A stretch of 64,000 nucleotides of DNA, taken from Acetobacteraceae bacterium (lineage in GTDB: Bacteria > Pseudomonadota > Alphaproteobacteria > Acetobacterales > Acetobacteraceae). Made by a program: the position numbers and the translations under genes. Within the stretch, counting starts at the first letter, position 1; the number at the start of each line of letters is the position of its first letter. Under the pieces are notes generated by a model that saw only the letters and a list, made by a program, of their open reading frames with translations, ran no database searches and had not been told where the DNA came from. Location: assembly GCA_027487675.1 (NCBI GenBank), contig JAIYDD010000217.1, forward strand, positions 26,616 through 90,615, read 5' to 3'. Shown in pieces: positions 7,500 to 15,819 of this stretch.

Positions 7500-9115
7500 T
7501 CCCCTGGGACCAGGCGCTGGCCAACCGCGCCGCCCGCGCGCCGGCGCCGCCGGCCGCCGCATCGCTGCCGAAGGATTCGCTGCTGGCCGGCTTCCACCCC
7601 GACCACGCCCCGGGCGCGATGGAGCCGCTGCGGATCGGCGCCTCCGCCGGCCAGAACTGCCCGGCCGCGCTCGCCGCGCTGCTGCACGCCAACGCGCTGG
7701 TCGAGGATCTGGACATCGCCGGCGCGCCGGTGCTGGACGCGGAGGTGCTGGTGATCGGCGCCGGCGGCGCGGGCTGCGTCGCCGCGCTGACCGCCGCGCG
7801 CGCCGGCGCTCGGGTGCTGCTGGCGACGAAGCTCCGCATGGGCGACGGCAACACGGTGATGGCCGAGGGCGGCATCCAGGCGGCCGTCGGCGCGGAGGAC
7901 AGCCTGCAGCGCCATTTCGACGACACGCTGCGCGCCGGCCATTTCCGCGCCGACCGCGCGCTGGTCGCGGCGCTGGTCTCGGACGGGCCGGAGGCGATCC
8001 GCTGGCTGATCCGCGAAGGCATGGAGTTCGACCTGGAGGACGGCGCCGCGCGCATCGGCGGCCACCTGTTCCGCAAGAAGCCGGGCGGCGCCACCGCGGC
8101 GCGGCTGCTGAGCCATCGCGACTACACCGGGCTCGAGATGATGCGCGTGCTGCGCGAGGCGGTGCTGCTGACGCCCGGCATCACCGTGCTGGAACGCCAC
8201 CCGGCGGTGGAGCTGCTGACCGACCCGCATGGCGGCTGCGCCGGCGCCGTGCTGCTGGACCTGGAGGCGCGGCGCCTGGTGCTGGCGCGGTCGGGCGCGA
8301 CGCTGATCGCCACCGGCGGCGCGGGGCGGCTGCACCTGTCGGGCTTCCCGACCTCGAACCACTACGGCGCGACGGCGGATGGGTTGGTGCTGGCCTATCG
8401 GCTGGGGGCGGCGCTGCGCGAGATCGAGAGCTTCCAGTACCACCCGACCGGCATCGCCTGGCCGCCGCACCTGACCGGCACGCTGATCAGCGAAGCCGCG
8501 CGCGCCGCCGGCGGCGTGCTGCTGAACGGGCTCGGGCAGCGCTTTGTGGAGGAGCTCGGCCCGCGCGATGTCGTCGCCGCCGCGATCCTGCGCGAGATCG
8601 CCGAAGGCCGCGGCGTGGCGCGGGATGGCTGCGCAGGCGTGCTGCTCGACACGCCGGGGCTGGAAGAAGCGCAGCCGGGGATTTTGGGCAAGCGGCTGGT
8701 GACGCTGACGCATCTGGCGCATCGCGCGGGCTTCGACCCGGCGCAACAGCCCTTCCTGATCCGGCCGACGCTGCACTACCAGAATGGCGGCATCGCCATC
8801 GACGCGGCGGGGCGCACGGGCGTGCCAGGGCTGCTTTGCGCGGGGGAGGCTTCGGGCGGGCTGCATGGCGCGAACCGGCTGATGGGCAATGCGCTGCTGG
8901 AATGCGTGGCCTTCGGCCGCCGCGCCGGCGCGGCCGCGGCGGAGGCGCTGCGGCAGGACCGGCCGCGCGGCGTGGGCGTCGCGCATCTGGCGGCGTGGGA
9001 ACGCGGGCTGGTGGCGGCGGGGCTGCCGCTGGATCGGCGCGCGCCGATGCTGTTCCCGGGCTATGGCAATGTGGACCTGGGCGCGGTGCTGCCGCGGGCG
9101 CGGGTGGCGGCGTGA
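7496..9115 (+). CDS. FAD-dependent oxidoreductase, SdhA/FrdA/NadB superfamily
   Basis: A 539-residue flavoprotein. After about 80 atypical residues comes the FAD dinucleotide-binding motif VLVIGAGGAGCVAA. The family signature follows: GNTVMAEGGIQAA, the substrate/active-site segments SFQYHPTGI and LISEAARAAGG with its conserved acidic and basic residues, LHYQNGGIAID, and the C-terminal FAD segment LCAGEASGGLHGANRLMGNALLE. This is the architecture of succinate dehydrogenase, fumarate reductase and aspartate oxidase flavoproteins. LHYQNGGI differs from both SdhA and NadB, so the substrate may be another dicarboxylate-like acid. It starts at GTG 7496, overlapping the upstream stop, and probably works with the neighbouring Fe-S and NuoF-like subunits. 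Confidence 0.82.
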   Translation: MIPWDQALANRAARAPAPPAAASLPKDSLLAGFHPDHAPGAMEPLRIGASAGQNCPAALAALLHANALVEDLDIAGAPVLDAEVLVIGAGGAGCVAALTAARAGARVLLATKLRMGDGNTVMAEGGIQAAVGAEDSLQRHFDDTLRAGHFRADRALVAALVSDGPEAIRWLIREGMEFDLEDGAARIGGHLFRKKPGGATAARLLSHRDYTGLEMMRVLREAVLLTPGITVLERHPAVELLTDPHGGCAGAVLLDLEARRLVLARSGATLIATGGAGRLHLSGFPTSNHYGATADGLVLAYRLGAALREIESFQYHPTGIAWPPHLTGTLISEAARAAGGVLLNGLGQRFVEELGPRDVVAAAILREIAEGRGVARDGCAGVLLDTPGLEEAQPGILGKRLVTLTHLAHRAGFDPAQQPFLIRPTLHYQNGGIAIDAAGRTGVPGLLCAGEASGGLHGANRLMGNALLECVAFGRRAGAAAAEALRQDRPRGVGVAHLAAWERGLVAAGLPLDRRAPMLFPGYGNVDLGAVLPRARVAA

Positions 9116-9398
9116 TGGGTGAGGTGACGCTTCGCATGCGCCGGGTTCACGCGTGGCGCCCGACGAAGCCCCCACCCCGACCCTCCCCCGCCAGGGCGGG
9201 GGAGGGAGAGGCTGGCGACGCGGGGCGTCGCGGGTGGCTGGCGGCCATGCCGGCAGGGCGCCCCGCCCCGGCGATCCCCCGCGCCAGGTCGGGCGCCAGA
9301 CACCCGGTTTCCAAAGGCCTTTCGGCCTTTGGCCGGTCGGCGGCACTGCCGCCGACGTATGAGAGGGGCGGAGCCCCTCTCGGGCCACGAGGCGCAGC
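9116..9398. repeat. 283-bp gap packed with hairpin repeats
   Basis: This gap splits the redox operon. It holds one REP-like palindrome (9181-9206, arms CCCTCCCCCGC/GCGGGGGAGGG) and then three hairpins in tandem: 9311-9332 (CCAAAGGCC, loop TTTC), 9336-9356 (GTCGGCGGC, loop ACT) and 9361-9381 (GAGAGGGGC, loop GGA). The same CCAA-type plus GGGGC-type pair recurs at 27136-27191. No gene was seen here. Confidence 0.7.
9181..9206. repeat. REP-like palindrome, copy 1
   Basis: Eleven-base arms CCCTCCCCCGC and GCGGGGGAGGG are separated by four bases. The copy is preceded by GCCCCCACCCCGA and followed by GAGA. The same core, with near-identical flank, recurs at 25248-25273, and the core alone at 11046-11069. 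All three are intergenic, the pattern of a dispersed REP element. Confidence 0.7.
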
Positions 9399-10628
9399 AT
9401 GATCCTGACCGCCCCCGGCCTGCGCGTCGGCGCCGACCTCGGCGCGCATCTGGCGGCCGGCGGCGGCGCGGGGCTGGCCGCGGCGTTGCGCGATCCCGCC
9501 GCCATCATCCCCGTCATCGAGGCCGCCGGCCTGCGCGGCCTGGGTGGCGCCGGCTTCCCGACGCATCGGAAGTGGGGCGCCGTCGCCGCGCAGCCCGGCC
9601 CGGGCAAATGGGTGCTCTGCAACGGCAACGAGGACGAGCCCGGCACCTTCAAGGACCGCTTCCTGCTGGCCGAGACGCCGCACCAGGTGATCGAGGGCGC
9701 CCTGCTCGCGGCGCTGGCCGTGCGCGCCGCCCATGTCGCGCTCTACGTGAACCCGCGGGAGGCCGCGACGGTCGCGACGCTGCGCGACGCCGCCGCGTGC
9801 TGGTCCGGGCATCCGCTGCTGGCGGAGGTCGCGCGCGCCGTCGGCGAGCCCGTCGCGATCGCCGTCGTCGAAAGCTCCGGCCTCTATATAGGCGGCGAGG
9901 AGACGGCGGCGGTGGCGAGCGTGGAGGGGCGCTTCCCCTTCCCCAGCCTCAAGCCCCCCTTCCCCGCCGAGGCCGGCGTGCATGGCCGCCCGACGCTGGT
10001 GAACAATGTCGAGACGCTGGCCCAGGCCGGCCACATCCTGGCGCATGGCGCGGATTGGTATCGGGCGCTCGGCCGGGGCGGCGCGGCCGGGACAAAGCTG
10101 TTCTCGCTGTCGGGCGACGTGCTGCGCCCCGGGCTGCACGAGCTGCCGATGGGCACCACGCTGCGCGAGCTGGTCTTCGACCATGGCGGCGGCATCCTGG
10201 GCGGGCGCGCCTTCAAGGCGGTGTTCACCGGGGGCCCCTCCAACACGCTGCTGACGGCCGCCGACCTGGATGCGCCGATGGATTTCGACGGCCTGCGGGC
10301 GCGCGGATCGCGGCTCGGGACAGGCGCGATGATCGTGGTCGGCGAAGGCACCTCGATCCTGCGGAAGACGGCGGAATACGTGGCGTTCTTCGCGGCGTCC
10401 TCCTGCGGGCAATGCCCGCCCTGCAAGATCGGCACCTTCCAGGTGGCCCGCCTGCTGGAACGGATCGAGGCCGGCACCGGCCGCCCCGGCGACCTCGCCG
10501 CGCTGCGCAACCTGGCCGCGCTGCTGCCGGGCAGCGGGCGCTGCGGGCTGGTGGATGGGGCGGCGACGGTGCTGGCCAGCTCGCTCCGCACCTTCCCGGA
10601 GGAATACGCCCGCGCCGTGCGCGGGTGA
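9399..10628 (+). CDS. NuoF-like NADH-binding flavoprotein
   Basis: A 409-residue homologue of the NADH-binding subunit of complex I (NuoF) and NAD-reducing hydrogenases or formate dehydrogenases. The FMN motif is GLRGLGGAGFPTHRKW, the NADH-pocket segment LCNGNEDEPGTFKDR, a GGEETA segment follows, and the 4Fe-4S motif is SSCGQCPPC near residue 335 with a fourth Cys in GSGRCGLVDGA. No NuoE-like or NuoG-like partner is nearby. Beside the Fe-S protein and SdhA-like flavoprotein, it would let the complex exchange electrons with NAD+/NADH. The start ATG at 9399 follows a hairpin-rich 283-bp gap. Confidence 0.85.
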   Translation: MILTAPGLRVGADLGAHLAAGGGAGLAAALRDPAAIIPVIEAAGLRGLGGAGFPTHRKWGAVAAQPGPGKWVLCNGNEDEPGTFKDRFLLAETPHQVIEGALLAALAVRAAHVALYVNPREAATVATLRDAAACWSGHPLLAEVARAVGEPVAIAVVESSGLYIGGEETAAVASVEGRFPFPSLKPPFPAEAGVHGRPTLVNNVETLAQAGHILAHGADWYRALGRGGAAGTKLFSLSGDVLRPGLHELPMGTTLRELVFDHGGGILGGRAFKAVFTGGPSNTLLTAADLDAPMDFDGLRARGSRLGTGAMIVVGEGTSILRKTAEYVAFFAASSCGQCPPCKIGTFQVARLLERIEAGTGRPGDLAALRNLAALLPGSGRCGLVDGAATVLASSLRTFPEEYARAVRG

Positions 10629-10689
10629 CCTTCCGCGCCAACCCGCGCGCCGCCCCCGCGTTGCCATCCCAGTCAAGGGAGGCCACGCG

Positions 10690-11037
10690 ATGCAGATCCA
10701 GATCAACACCCACCACACCGCCGGCGATGAGGGCTACACCGCCCGCGTCGAGGCCCGGATCGCCGAGGGGCTCGACCGCTTCGCGCGGCACCTGACGCGG
10801 GTCGAGGTGCACCTGGAGGATGTGAATGCCGGCAAGGGCGGCGCCGACGACAAGCGCTGCATGATCGAGGCGCGGCCGACGAACCACGCGCCGCTTGCCG
10901 TCAGCCACCAGGCGCCGACGCTGCCGCAGGCGATCGATGGCGCGATCGACAAGGCGCGGCGCGTGCTGGACGGCGCGCTGGCGCCGCGCACCGACCACAA
11001 GGGGCGTGGGTCGGTGCGCGACAACGAGCTGCGGTGA
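10690..11037 (+). CDS. HPF/RaiA-family ribosome-associated protein, short form
   Basis: A 115-residue protein with the beta-alpha-beta fold of hibernation-promoting factor: VEARIAEGLDRFARHLTRVEVHLEDVN, then CMIEARPTNHAPLAVSH, then a helix with AIDGAIDKARRVLDGAL. Homologues bind the 30S decoding centre and silence ribosomes in stationary phase. It lacks the C-terminal dimerisation domain of long HPF. The ribosome binding site (aagggagg) is six bases before the ATG at 10690. It stands alone and faces the convergent DASS transporter gene across a hairpin. Confidence 0.75.
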   Translation: MQIQINTHHTAGDEGYTARVEARIAEGLDRFARHLTRVEVHLEDVNAGKGGADDKRCMIEARPTNHAPLAVSHQAPTLPQAIDGAIDKARRVLDGALAPRTDHKGRGSVRDNELR

Positions 11038-11045
11038 TCGCTTCC

Positions 11046-11069
11046 CCCTCCCCCGCTCGCGGGGGAGGG
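11046..11069. terminator. REP-type hairpin between convergent genes
   Basis: Arms CCCTCCCCCGC and GCGGGGGAGGG (11 bp) with a two-base spacer sit between the HPF-like gene and the convergent DASS gene. There is no T-run, but the position suggests a bidirectional terminator built from the REP core also seen at 9181 and 25248. Confidence 0.55.
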
Positions 11070-11079
11070 AGGGCGATGG

Positions 11080-12585
11080 TCACGTGATGAACAGGATCCA
11101 GGGCACCCCGATCGCCAGCACGGCGGCCAGGAACAGCAGCCCGAAGATCGCGCCGAGCTTCCAGTAGTCGGCCGAGGGCAGGTAGCCGCTGCCGAAATAG
11201 ACGGGGCTCGGGCCCGTGGCATACGGCGTCAGGATGCCCATCACGCCGAGCGTCACGCAGAGGCTCAGCACCAGCGCCTTCATGTCCATCCCCGGCACCG
11301 CCGCGCCGACCGTCAGCATCACCGGCAGCAGCGCCGTGACATGCGCGGTGACGGAGGCGAAGACGTAATGCGCCAGGTAGAACACCGCGACCAGCACCAG
11401 CAGCGCCACCGTGGGCGACACGCCCGCCACCGCGCCGCCGAGCTTGCCGGCGAACCAGGCGACGAACCCCACCTGCGCCAGCCCGCCCGCCAGCGCGACC
11501 AGCGTCGCGAACCAGACCAGCGTGGTCCAGGCCTGCTTGTTGGCCGCCACGTCGTCCCAGCCGACGATGCCGGTCAGCACCATCAGGCACAGCACGGCGA
11601 GTGCCACCGTCGTGCTGTTGAACACCGGGTCGCCGAACACCCAGAGGCCGAGGGCGGCGAAGACCAGCACGCCGAGCGTGATCTCCTTCCGCGTCGGGCC
11701 GCCCATCTTGCGCAGCTCGTCGCTCGCCCAGGCGACCACCTCGCCGCCTTCCTTCACCTCCGGCGGGTAGAGCTTGTAGGCGAGCATCGGCACGGCCAGC
11801 AGCAGCAGCACGCCGACCGGCAGGAAGGCCAGGAACCACTCGACCCAGGTGACGGAGATCCGTGCGGTGCGGTTCGCCAGTTCCACCGCCAGCAGATTGG
11901 GCGCGAGCGCGGTGAGGAACATCGAGGAGGTGACGCAGGTCGCCGCGATCGCCGTCCACATCACGTAGCCGCCGACCCGCCGCGCGGAGGGATCGTTGGG
12001 CAGGCTGCCATAGAGCGGCGGCAGGTTGCGCGCGACCGGGTAGATCGTGCCGCCCGACCGCGCGGTGTTGGAGGGCGTGAAAGGCGCGAGGGCGAGGTCG
12101 GCGAGTGCGATCGCATAGCCGAGCGTCAGCGTCCGCCGCCCCATCGCGCGGACCAGCAGCAGCGCGATGCGCCGGCCGAGGCCCGATTTCTCGTAGCCGA
12201 GCGCGAACATGAAGGCCGCGAAGATCAGCCAGACGGTGGAATTCGCGAAGCCCGAGAGCGCCCAGCTCAGCGAGGCGGTGGCCGGGTTGAACCCCGGCCG
12301 CGCCAGCTGTTCCGGCGCGTAGAGCACGAAGGGCGAGAGCAGCGCGACGGATGTCACGCCGACCAGCCCCGCCACCGCGCCGGGCACCGATTCGAGCACC
12401 AGCGCCACCACCACCGCCGCGAAGATCGCGAAGTAGAGCCAGGCATGCGGCGCGAGCCCCGCCGGCGCCGGCAGCAGCGCCAGCGCGCCGCCCACGGCCA
12501 GCGGCGCGAGGAGCCTCGCCCAGGGCGGCCCGGCCGGCCGCTTCAGCGCGGCGGGCGTCGTGCCGTGCTGCGTGGTGGTGGACAT
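11080..12585 (-). CDS. DASS-family anion:Na+ symporter/antiporter (SLC13-like)
   Basis: A 501-residue membrane protein with about 12-14 hydrophobic segments. The divalent-anion symporter signature is clear: a SNT-type substrate motif (TPSNTARSGGTIYP) in the first half and the TPYATGPSPVYFGSGYLP segment near the C-terminus, which is typical of the CitT/TtdT branch. Family members carry citrate, tartrate, succinate or similar di/tricarboxylates. It is divergent from a TctC-TctB-TctA operon, which handles similar compounds, with 167 bp between them that contain two dyads. Confidence 0.88.
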   Translation of the reverse strand: MSTTTQHGTTPAALKRPAGPPWARLLAPLAVGGALALLPAPAGLAPHAWLYFAIFAAVVVALVLESVPGAVAGLVGVTSVALLSPFVLYAPEQLARPGFNPATASLSWALSGFANSTVWLIFAAFMFALGYEKSGLGRRIALLLVRAMGRRTLTLGYAIALADLALAPFTPSNTARSGGTIYPVARNLPPLYGSLPNDPSARRVGGYVMWTAIAATCVTSSMFLTALAPNLLAVELANRTARISVTWVEWFLAFLPVGVLLLLAVPMLAYKLYPPEVKEGGEVVAWASDELRKMGGPTRKEITLGVLVFAALGLWVFGDPVFNSTTVALAVLCLMVLTGIVGWDDVAANKQAWTTLVWFATLVALAGGLAQVGFVAWFAGKLGGAVAGVSPTVALLVLVAVFYLAHYVFASVTAHVTALLPVMLTVGAAVPGMDMKALVLSLCVTLGVMGILTPYATGPSPVYFGSGYLPSADYWKLGAIFGLLFLAAVLAIGVPWILFIT

Positions 12586-12630
12586 CGCGGCTGCGCTCCG
12601 ATGCTCGGTCCAAGGCTAGGGTCCGGGTCG

Positions 12631-12656
12631 CAAGGCGCGCCTTGATCCGGCTCAAG
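12631..12656. promoter_or_regulatory. Two overlapping dyads, one FNR-box-like
   Basis: CAAGGCGCGCCTTG (12631-12644) is a perfect 14-bp palindrome. It overlaps TTGATCCGGCTCAA (12642-12655), which matches the FNR/FixK consensus TTGAT-N4-ATCAA in nine of ten positions. They lie in the divergent gap between the DASS and tctC genes and could control either. That an FNR-type regulator binds here is inference. Confidence 0.4.
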
Positions 12657-12752
12657 CCGGCCCGGCTTGCTGGCGGGGGCGGCCTCGTCCTAGCCTGTCG
12701 GCAATCGCCGCGCGACGGCGACAGAAACGACCGAAGGGAAGGAGAGACGTCC

Positions 12753-13751
12753 ATGGCCTCGTTCACCCGCCGCACGCTGCTCGCGGCCTCCGGCACGGCG
12801 CTGGCGACCGCCGGCGCGGGGCTGGCCGCGCCCGCGCTGGCGCAGGGCCGCTACCCGAACCGCCCCGTGCAGGTGATCGTGCCCTGGGGCGCCGGCGGCG
12901 GCACGGATGCCACCGCGCGCATCGTCTCGAGCCTGCTGGAACGCGACCTCGGCCAGCCCTTCAACGTGGTGAACCGCACCGGCGGGTCGGGCGTGGTGGG
13001 CCATTCCGCGATCGCAACTGCCCAGCCGGACGGCTACACGATCGGGATGATCACGGTCGAGATCACGATGATGCACTGGCAGGGCCTGACCGACCTGCGC
13101 CCGACCAGCTACACGCCGCTGGCGCTGATGAATTCCGACCCGCCCGGCGTCACCGTCGCGCAGAACGCGCCGTTTGCCGACATCCGCGCGCTGGCCGAGG
13201 CGATCCGCACGCGGCCGGCCGGCACCTTCCGCGCCAGCGGCACCGGCCAGGGCGGCATCTGGCACCTGGCGCTGGTGGGGTGGCTGCAGGCGATGGGGCT
13301 GCGCGGCGACCATGTGCGCTGGGTGCCCTCCAACGGCGCCGCACCGGCGATGCAGGAACTGGCGGCCGGCGGCGTCGACATCGTCACCTGCTCGATCCCC
13401 GAGGCGCGGGCGATGATCGACGCCAACCGCGCCCGCGCGCTGGCGATCATGGCCCCCGCGCGCAACCCGATGTTCGCGCAGGTGCCGACGCTGAACGAGA
13501 CGCTGGGCATCAACTACTCCACCGGCGCCTGGCGCGGCATCGCCGGGCCGCGCAACATGCCGGCCGAGATCGCGGGCGCGCTGCAGGCGGCGCTGAAGCG
13601 CGCCTACGACAACCGGGAGTTCCAGGAGTTCATGTCGTCCCGCGGCTTCGGCACGGTGTGGGGCGATGCGGCGCAGTTCGCCTCCTTCATGGCGGAGGGC
13701 GACCGCGCCATGGGGGATGCGATGCGCGCGGCGGGGCTGGCGCGGGGCTGA
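12753..13751 (+). CDS. tctC: Tripartite tricarboxylate transporter binding protein (TctC/Bug family)
   Basis: A 332-residue periplasmic binding protein with a Tat-like leader (FTRRTLLAASGTALATAG, cleaved after ALAQ). The Bug-family pattern is present: YPNRPVQVIVPWGAGGGTDATAR, then NRTGGSGVVGH, QPDGYTIG, and the FRASGTGQGG segment that binds the carboxylate. Length is normal for the family. The start ATG at 12753 has a good site (gaaggagag). It heads a tctC-tctB-tctA operon, so this copy has its own permease, unlike the two TctC proteins near 53 kb. Confidence 0.9.
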   Translation: MASFTRRTLLAASGTALATAGAGLAAPALAQGRYPNRPVQVIVPWGAGGGTDATARIVSSLLERDLGQPFNVVNRTGGSGVVGHSAIATAQPDGYTIGMITVEITMMHWQGLTDLRPTSYTPLALMNSDPPGVTVAQNAPFADIRALAEAIRTRPAGTFRASGTGQGGIWHLALVGWLQAMGLRGDHVRWVPSNGAAPAMQELAAGGVDIVTCSIPEARAMIDANRARALAIMAPARNPMFAQVPTLNETLGINYSTGAWRGIAGPRNMPAEIAGALQAALKRAYDNREFQEFMSSRGFGTVWGDAAQFASFMAEGDRAMGDAMRAAGLARG

Positions 13752-13808
13752 AGCCTGCGGGCGCGGGCCGCACCCGCGCCCGTCACCCAGGAAGGGCGGT
13801 GCCGCGCC

Positions 13809-14273
13809 ATGCGCGTGAACGATGCCGTGCTCGGCGTGCTGCTGCTGGGCTTCGCGGGGTGGGTGTGGTGGCTGACCAGCTTCTTCCCCGCCTTCCCCGG
13901 CCAGGATTACGGCCCGAGCCTGTTCCCGCGCATCCTGGCCGCCGGCATCGCCGGCTGCGGGCTGCTGCTGGCGCTGCGGGGCCTGCGCGCGCGCCAGCGC
14001 CTGCTGACGCTGGACGAGTGGGTGCGCGACCCGGCGCGGCTGGTCTCCGTGCTGCTGATGCCGGGGGCGGTGCTGGCCTACATCTTCGTCGTCGACACGC
14101 TGGGCTTCATCCCGACGGCCTTCGCCATCCTTCTGGTGCTGTTCCTGTGGTTCCGCGCGCGGCCCGTCGTGGCGCTGCCGGTGGCGGCCGGCGTGACGCT
14201 GACCATCCACTGGTTCTTCGCGGGCATGATGCGCGTGCCGCTGCCGCGCGGGCTGCTGGACAGCGTGCTGTGA
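13809..14273 (+). CDS. tctB: Tripartite tricarboxylate transporter small subunit (TctB)
   Basis: A 154-residue membrane protein with four predicted helices (about residues 5-22, 38-55, 78-96 and 104-140, the last possibly two). The DYGPSLFPRILAAGIAGCGLLL segment is typical of TctB. It is poorly conserved in general and recognised here mainly from topology and its place between tctC and tctA. It lies 57 bp after tctC and 32 bp before tctA. Confidence 0.85.
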   Translation: MRVNDAVLGVLLLGFAGWVWWLTSFFPAFPGQDYGPSLFPRILAAGIAGCGLLLALRGLRARQRLLTLDEWVRDPARLVSVLLMPGAVLAYIFVVDTLGFIPTAFAILLVLFLWFRARPVVALPVAAGVTLTIHWFFAGMMRVPLPRGLLDSVL

Positions 14274-14305
14274 CCGCGCCGGCCGAGGTCTGAGGGCACA
14301 CGACG

Positions 14306-15805
14306 ATGGACGCGCTGATCCAGGCCTTCGGGCTGGTCTTCGACCCCTTCGTGCTCGGCGTCATCGCCGTCTCGGCGGTGTTCGGCATGTTCGTCGGCGC
14401 GATGCCGGGGCTGACGGCCACCATGGCCACCGCGCTGCTGGTGCCTGTCACCTTCTTCATGCCGCCGGTGCCGGCGCTGGGCGCCATCGTCACCGCGACC
14501 GCCATGGCGATCTTCGCCGGCGACATCCCGGCGGCGATGCTGCGCATGCCGGGCACGCCGGCCTCGGCCGCCTACGCCGACGAATCCTATGCGATGACGA
14601 AGAAGGGCCAGCTGAACCTCAACATGGGGGTGAACCTGGTCTTTTCCGTCGCCGGCGGGCTGGTCGGCGTGGCGGTGCTGATCGCCGCCGCGCCGCTGCT
14701 GGCCGAGGTCGCGATCAACTTCTCCTCCTTCGAGTATTTCTGGCTGGCCTGCCTCGGCCTGACCTGCGCGGTGTTCCTGACGAACGCCGATGCGGTGAAG
14801 GGCTTCCTGTCGCTGTTCATCGGGCTGCTGCTGGCCACCGTCGGCATCGATCCTTCCGCCGGCGCGCCGCGCTTCACCTTCGGCGAGGTGGAGCTGATGC
14901 AGGGCGTGAACTTCGTCGCCACCATGATCGGCGTCTTCGCGGTCAGCGAGCTGCTGCGCGGTGCGTCCACGGTGCGCGATGCCGGCCATGTGGTGGTGCA
15001 GCAGGTGGGCGACATGTTCCGCGGCCTGGGCGCGGTGTTCCGGCGCTACTGGTTCAACTTCCTCCGCGGCAGCGCGATCGGCACGGTGATCGGCGCGCTG
15101 CCCGGCGCGGGCGCCGACATCGCCGCCTGGATCAGCTACGCCGTGTCGAAGCGCTTCTCGAAGGAGCCCGAGAAATTCGGCACCGGGCATGTCGAGGGCA
15201 TCGTCGATTCCACCTCGGCCAACAATTCGGCGCTGGGCGGCGCCTGGATCCCGGCGCTGGTCTTCGGCATCCCGGGTGATTCCATCACCGCCATCGTCAT
15301 CGGCGTGCTCTACATGAAGGGGATGAACCCCGGCCCGACGGTGTTCACCGAGAACCCGCAGCTGATCTACGCGGTCTTCCTGATCTTCATCCTGGCCAAC
15401 CTGATCATGCTTCCGCTCGGCTGGGCCGCGATCAAGAGTGCCAGGCAGATGCTGCGCACGCCGCGCAACATCCTGCTGCCGATGATCCTGATGTTCTGCA
15501 TCGTCGGCAGCTTCGCGATGACCAACAGCCTTTATGGCGTCGCCATCATGCTGGCGATGGGCATCTTCGGCTGGTTCCTGGAGGAGCACGGCGTGCCCGT
15601 CGCGCCGCTGATCCTGGGCCTGGTGCTGGGCGAGATGCTGGAGCAGACCTTCGTGCAGAACATGATCAAGGCCGACGGCAACTGGCTGGCCTTCGTGGAC
15701 CGGCCGATCGCCGGCGCGCTGGGTGTCGCGACGCTGCTGATCTGGGCGGTGATGATCGCGCGCGGCACCGGGCTGCTCGGCGCCCGCCGGGCCGCGGCGG
15801 CGTGA
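14306..15805 (+). CDS. tctA: Tripartite tricarboxylate transporter large permease (TctA)
   Basis: A 499-residue polytopic permease with about 12 helices, the normal TctA length. Signature segments include GAMPGLTATMATALLVPVTF near the N-terminus and GALPGAGADIAAWISYAVSKR in the middle, the repeated Gly/Pro-rich motifs of the family. It forms the membrane channel with TctB and is fed by TctC. Its TGA overlaps a possible GTG start (15802) of the MaoC-like gene, so the latter may belong to the operon. Confidence 0.92.
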   Translation: MDALIQAFGLVFDPFVLGVIAVSAVFGMFVGAMPGLTATMATALLVPVTFFMPPVPALGAIVTATAMAIFAGDIPAAMLRMPGTPASAAYADESYAMTKKGQLNLNMGVNLVFSVAGGLVGVAVLIAAAPLLAEVAINFSSFEYFWLACLGLTCAVFLTNADAVKGFLSLFIGLLLATVGIDPSAGAPRFTFGEVELMQGVNFVATMIGVFAVSELLRGASTVRDAGHVVVQQVGDMFRGLGAVFRRYWFNFLRGSAIGTVIGALPGAGADIAAWISYAVSKRFSKEPEKFGTGHVEGIVDSTSANNSALGGAWIPALVFGIPGDSITAIVIGVLYMKGMNPGPTVFTENPQLIYAVFLIFILANLIMLPLGWAAIKSARQMLRTPRNILLPMILMFCIVGSFAMTNSLYGVAIMLAMGIFGWFLEEHGVPVAPLILGLVLGEMLEQTFVQNMIKADGNWLAFVDRPIAGALGVATLLIWAVMIARGTGLLGARRAAAA

Positions 15806-15819
15806 CGGAAAGGCAGGCC

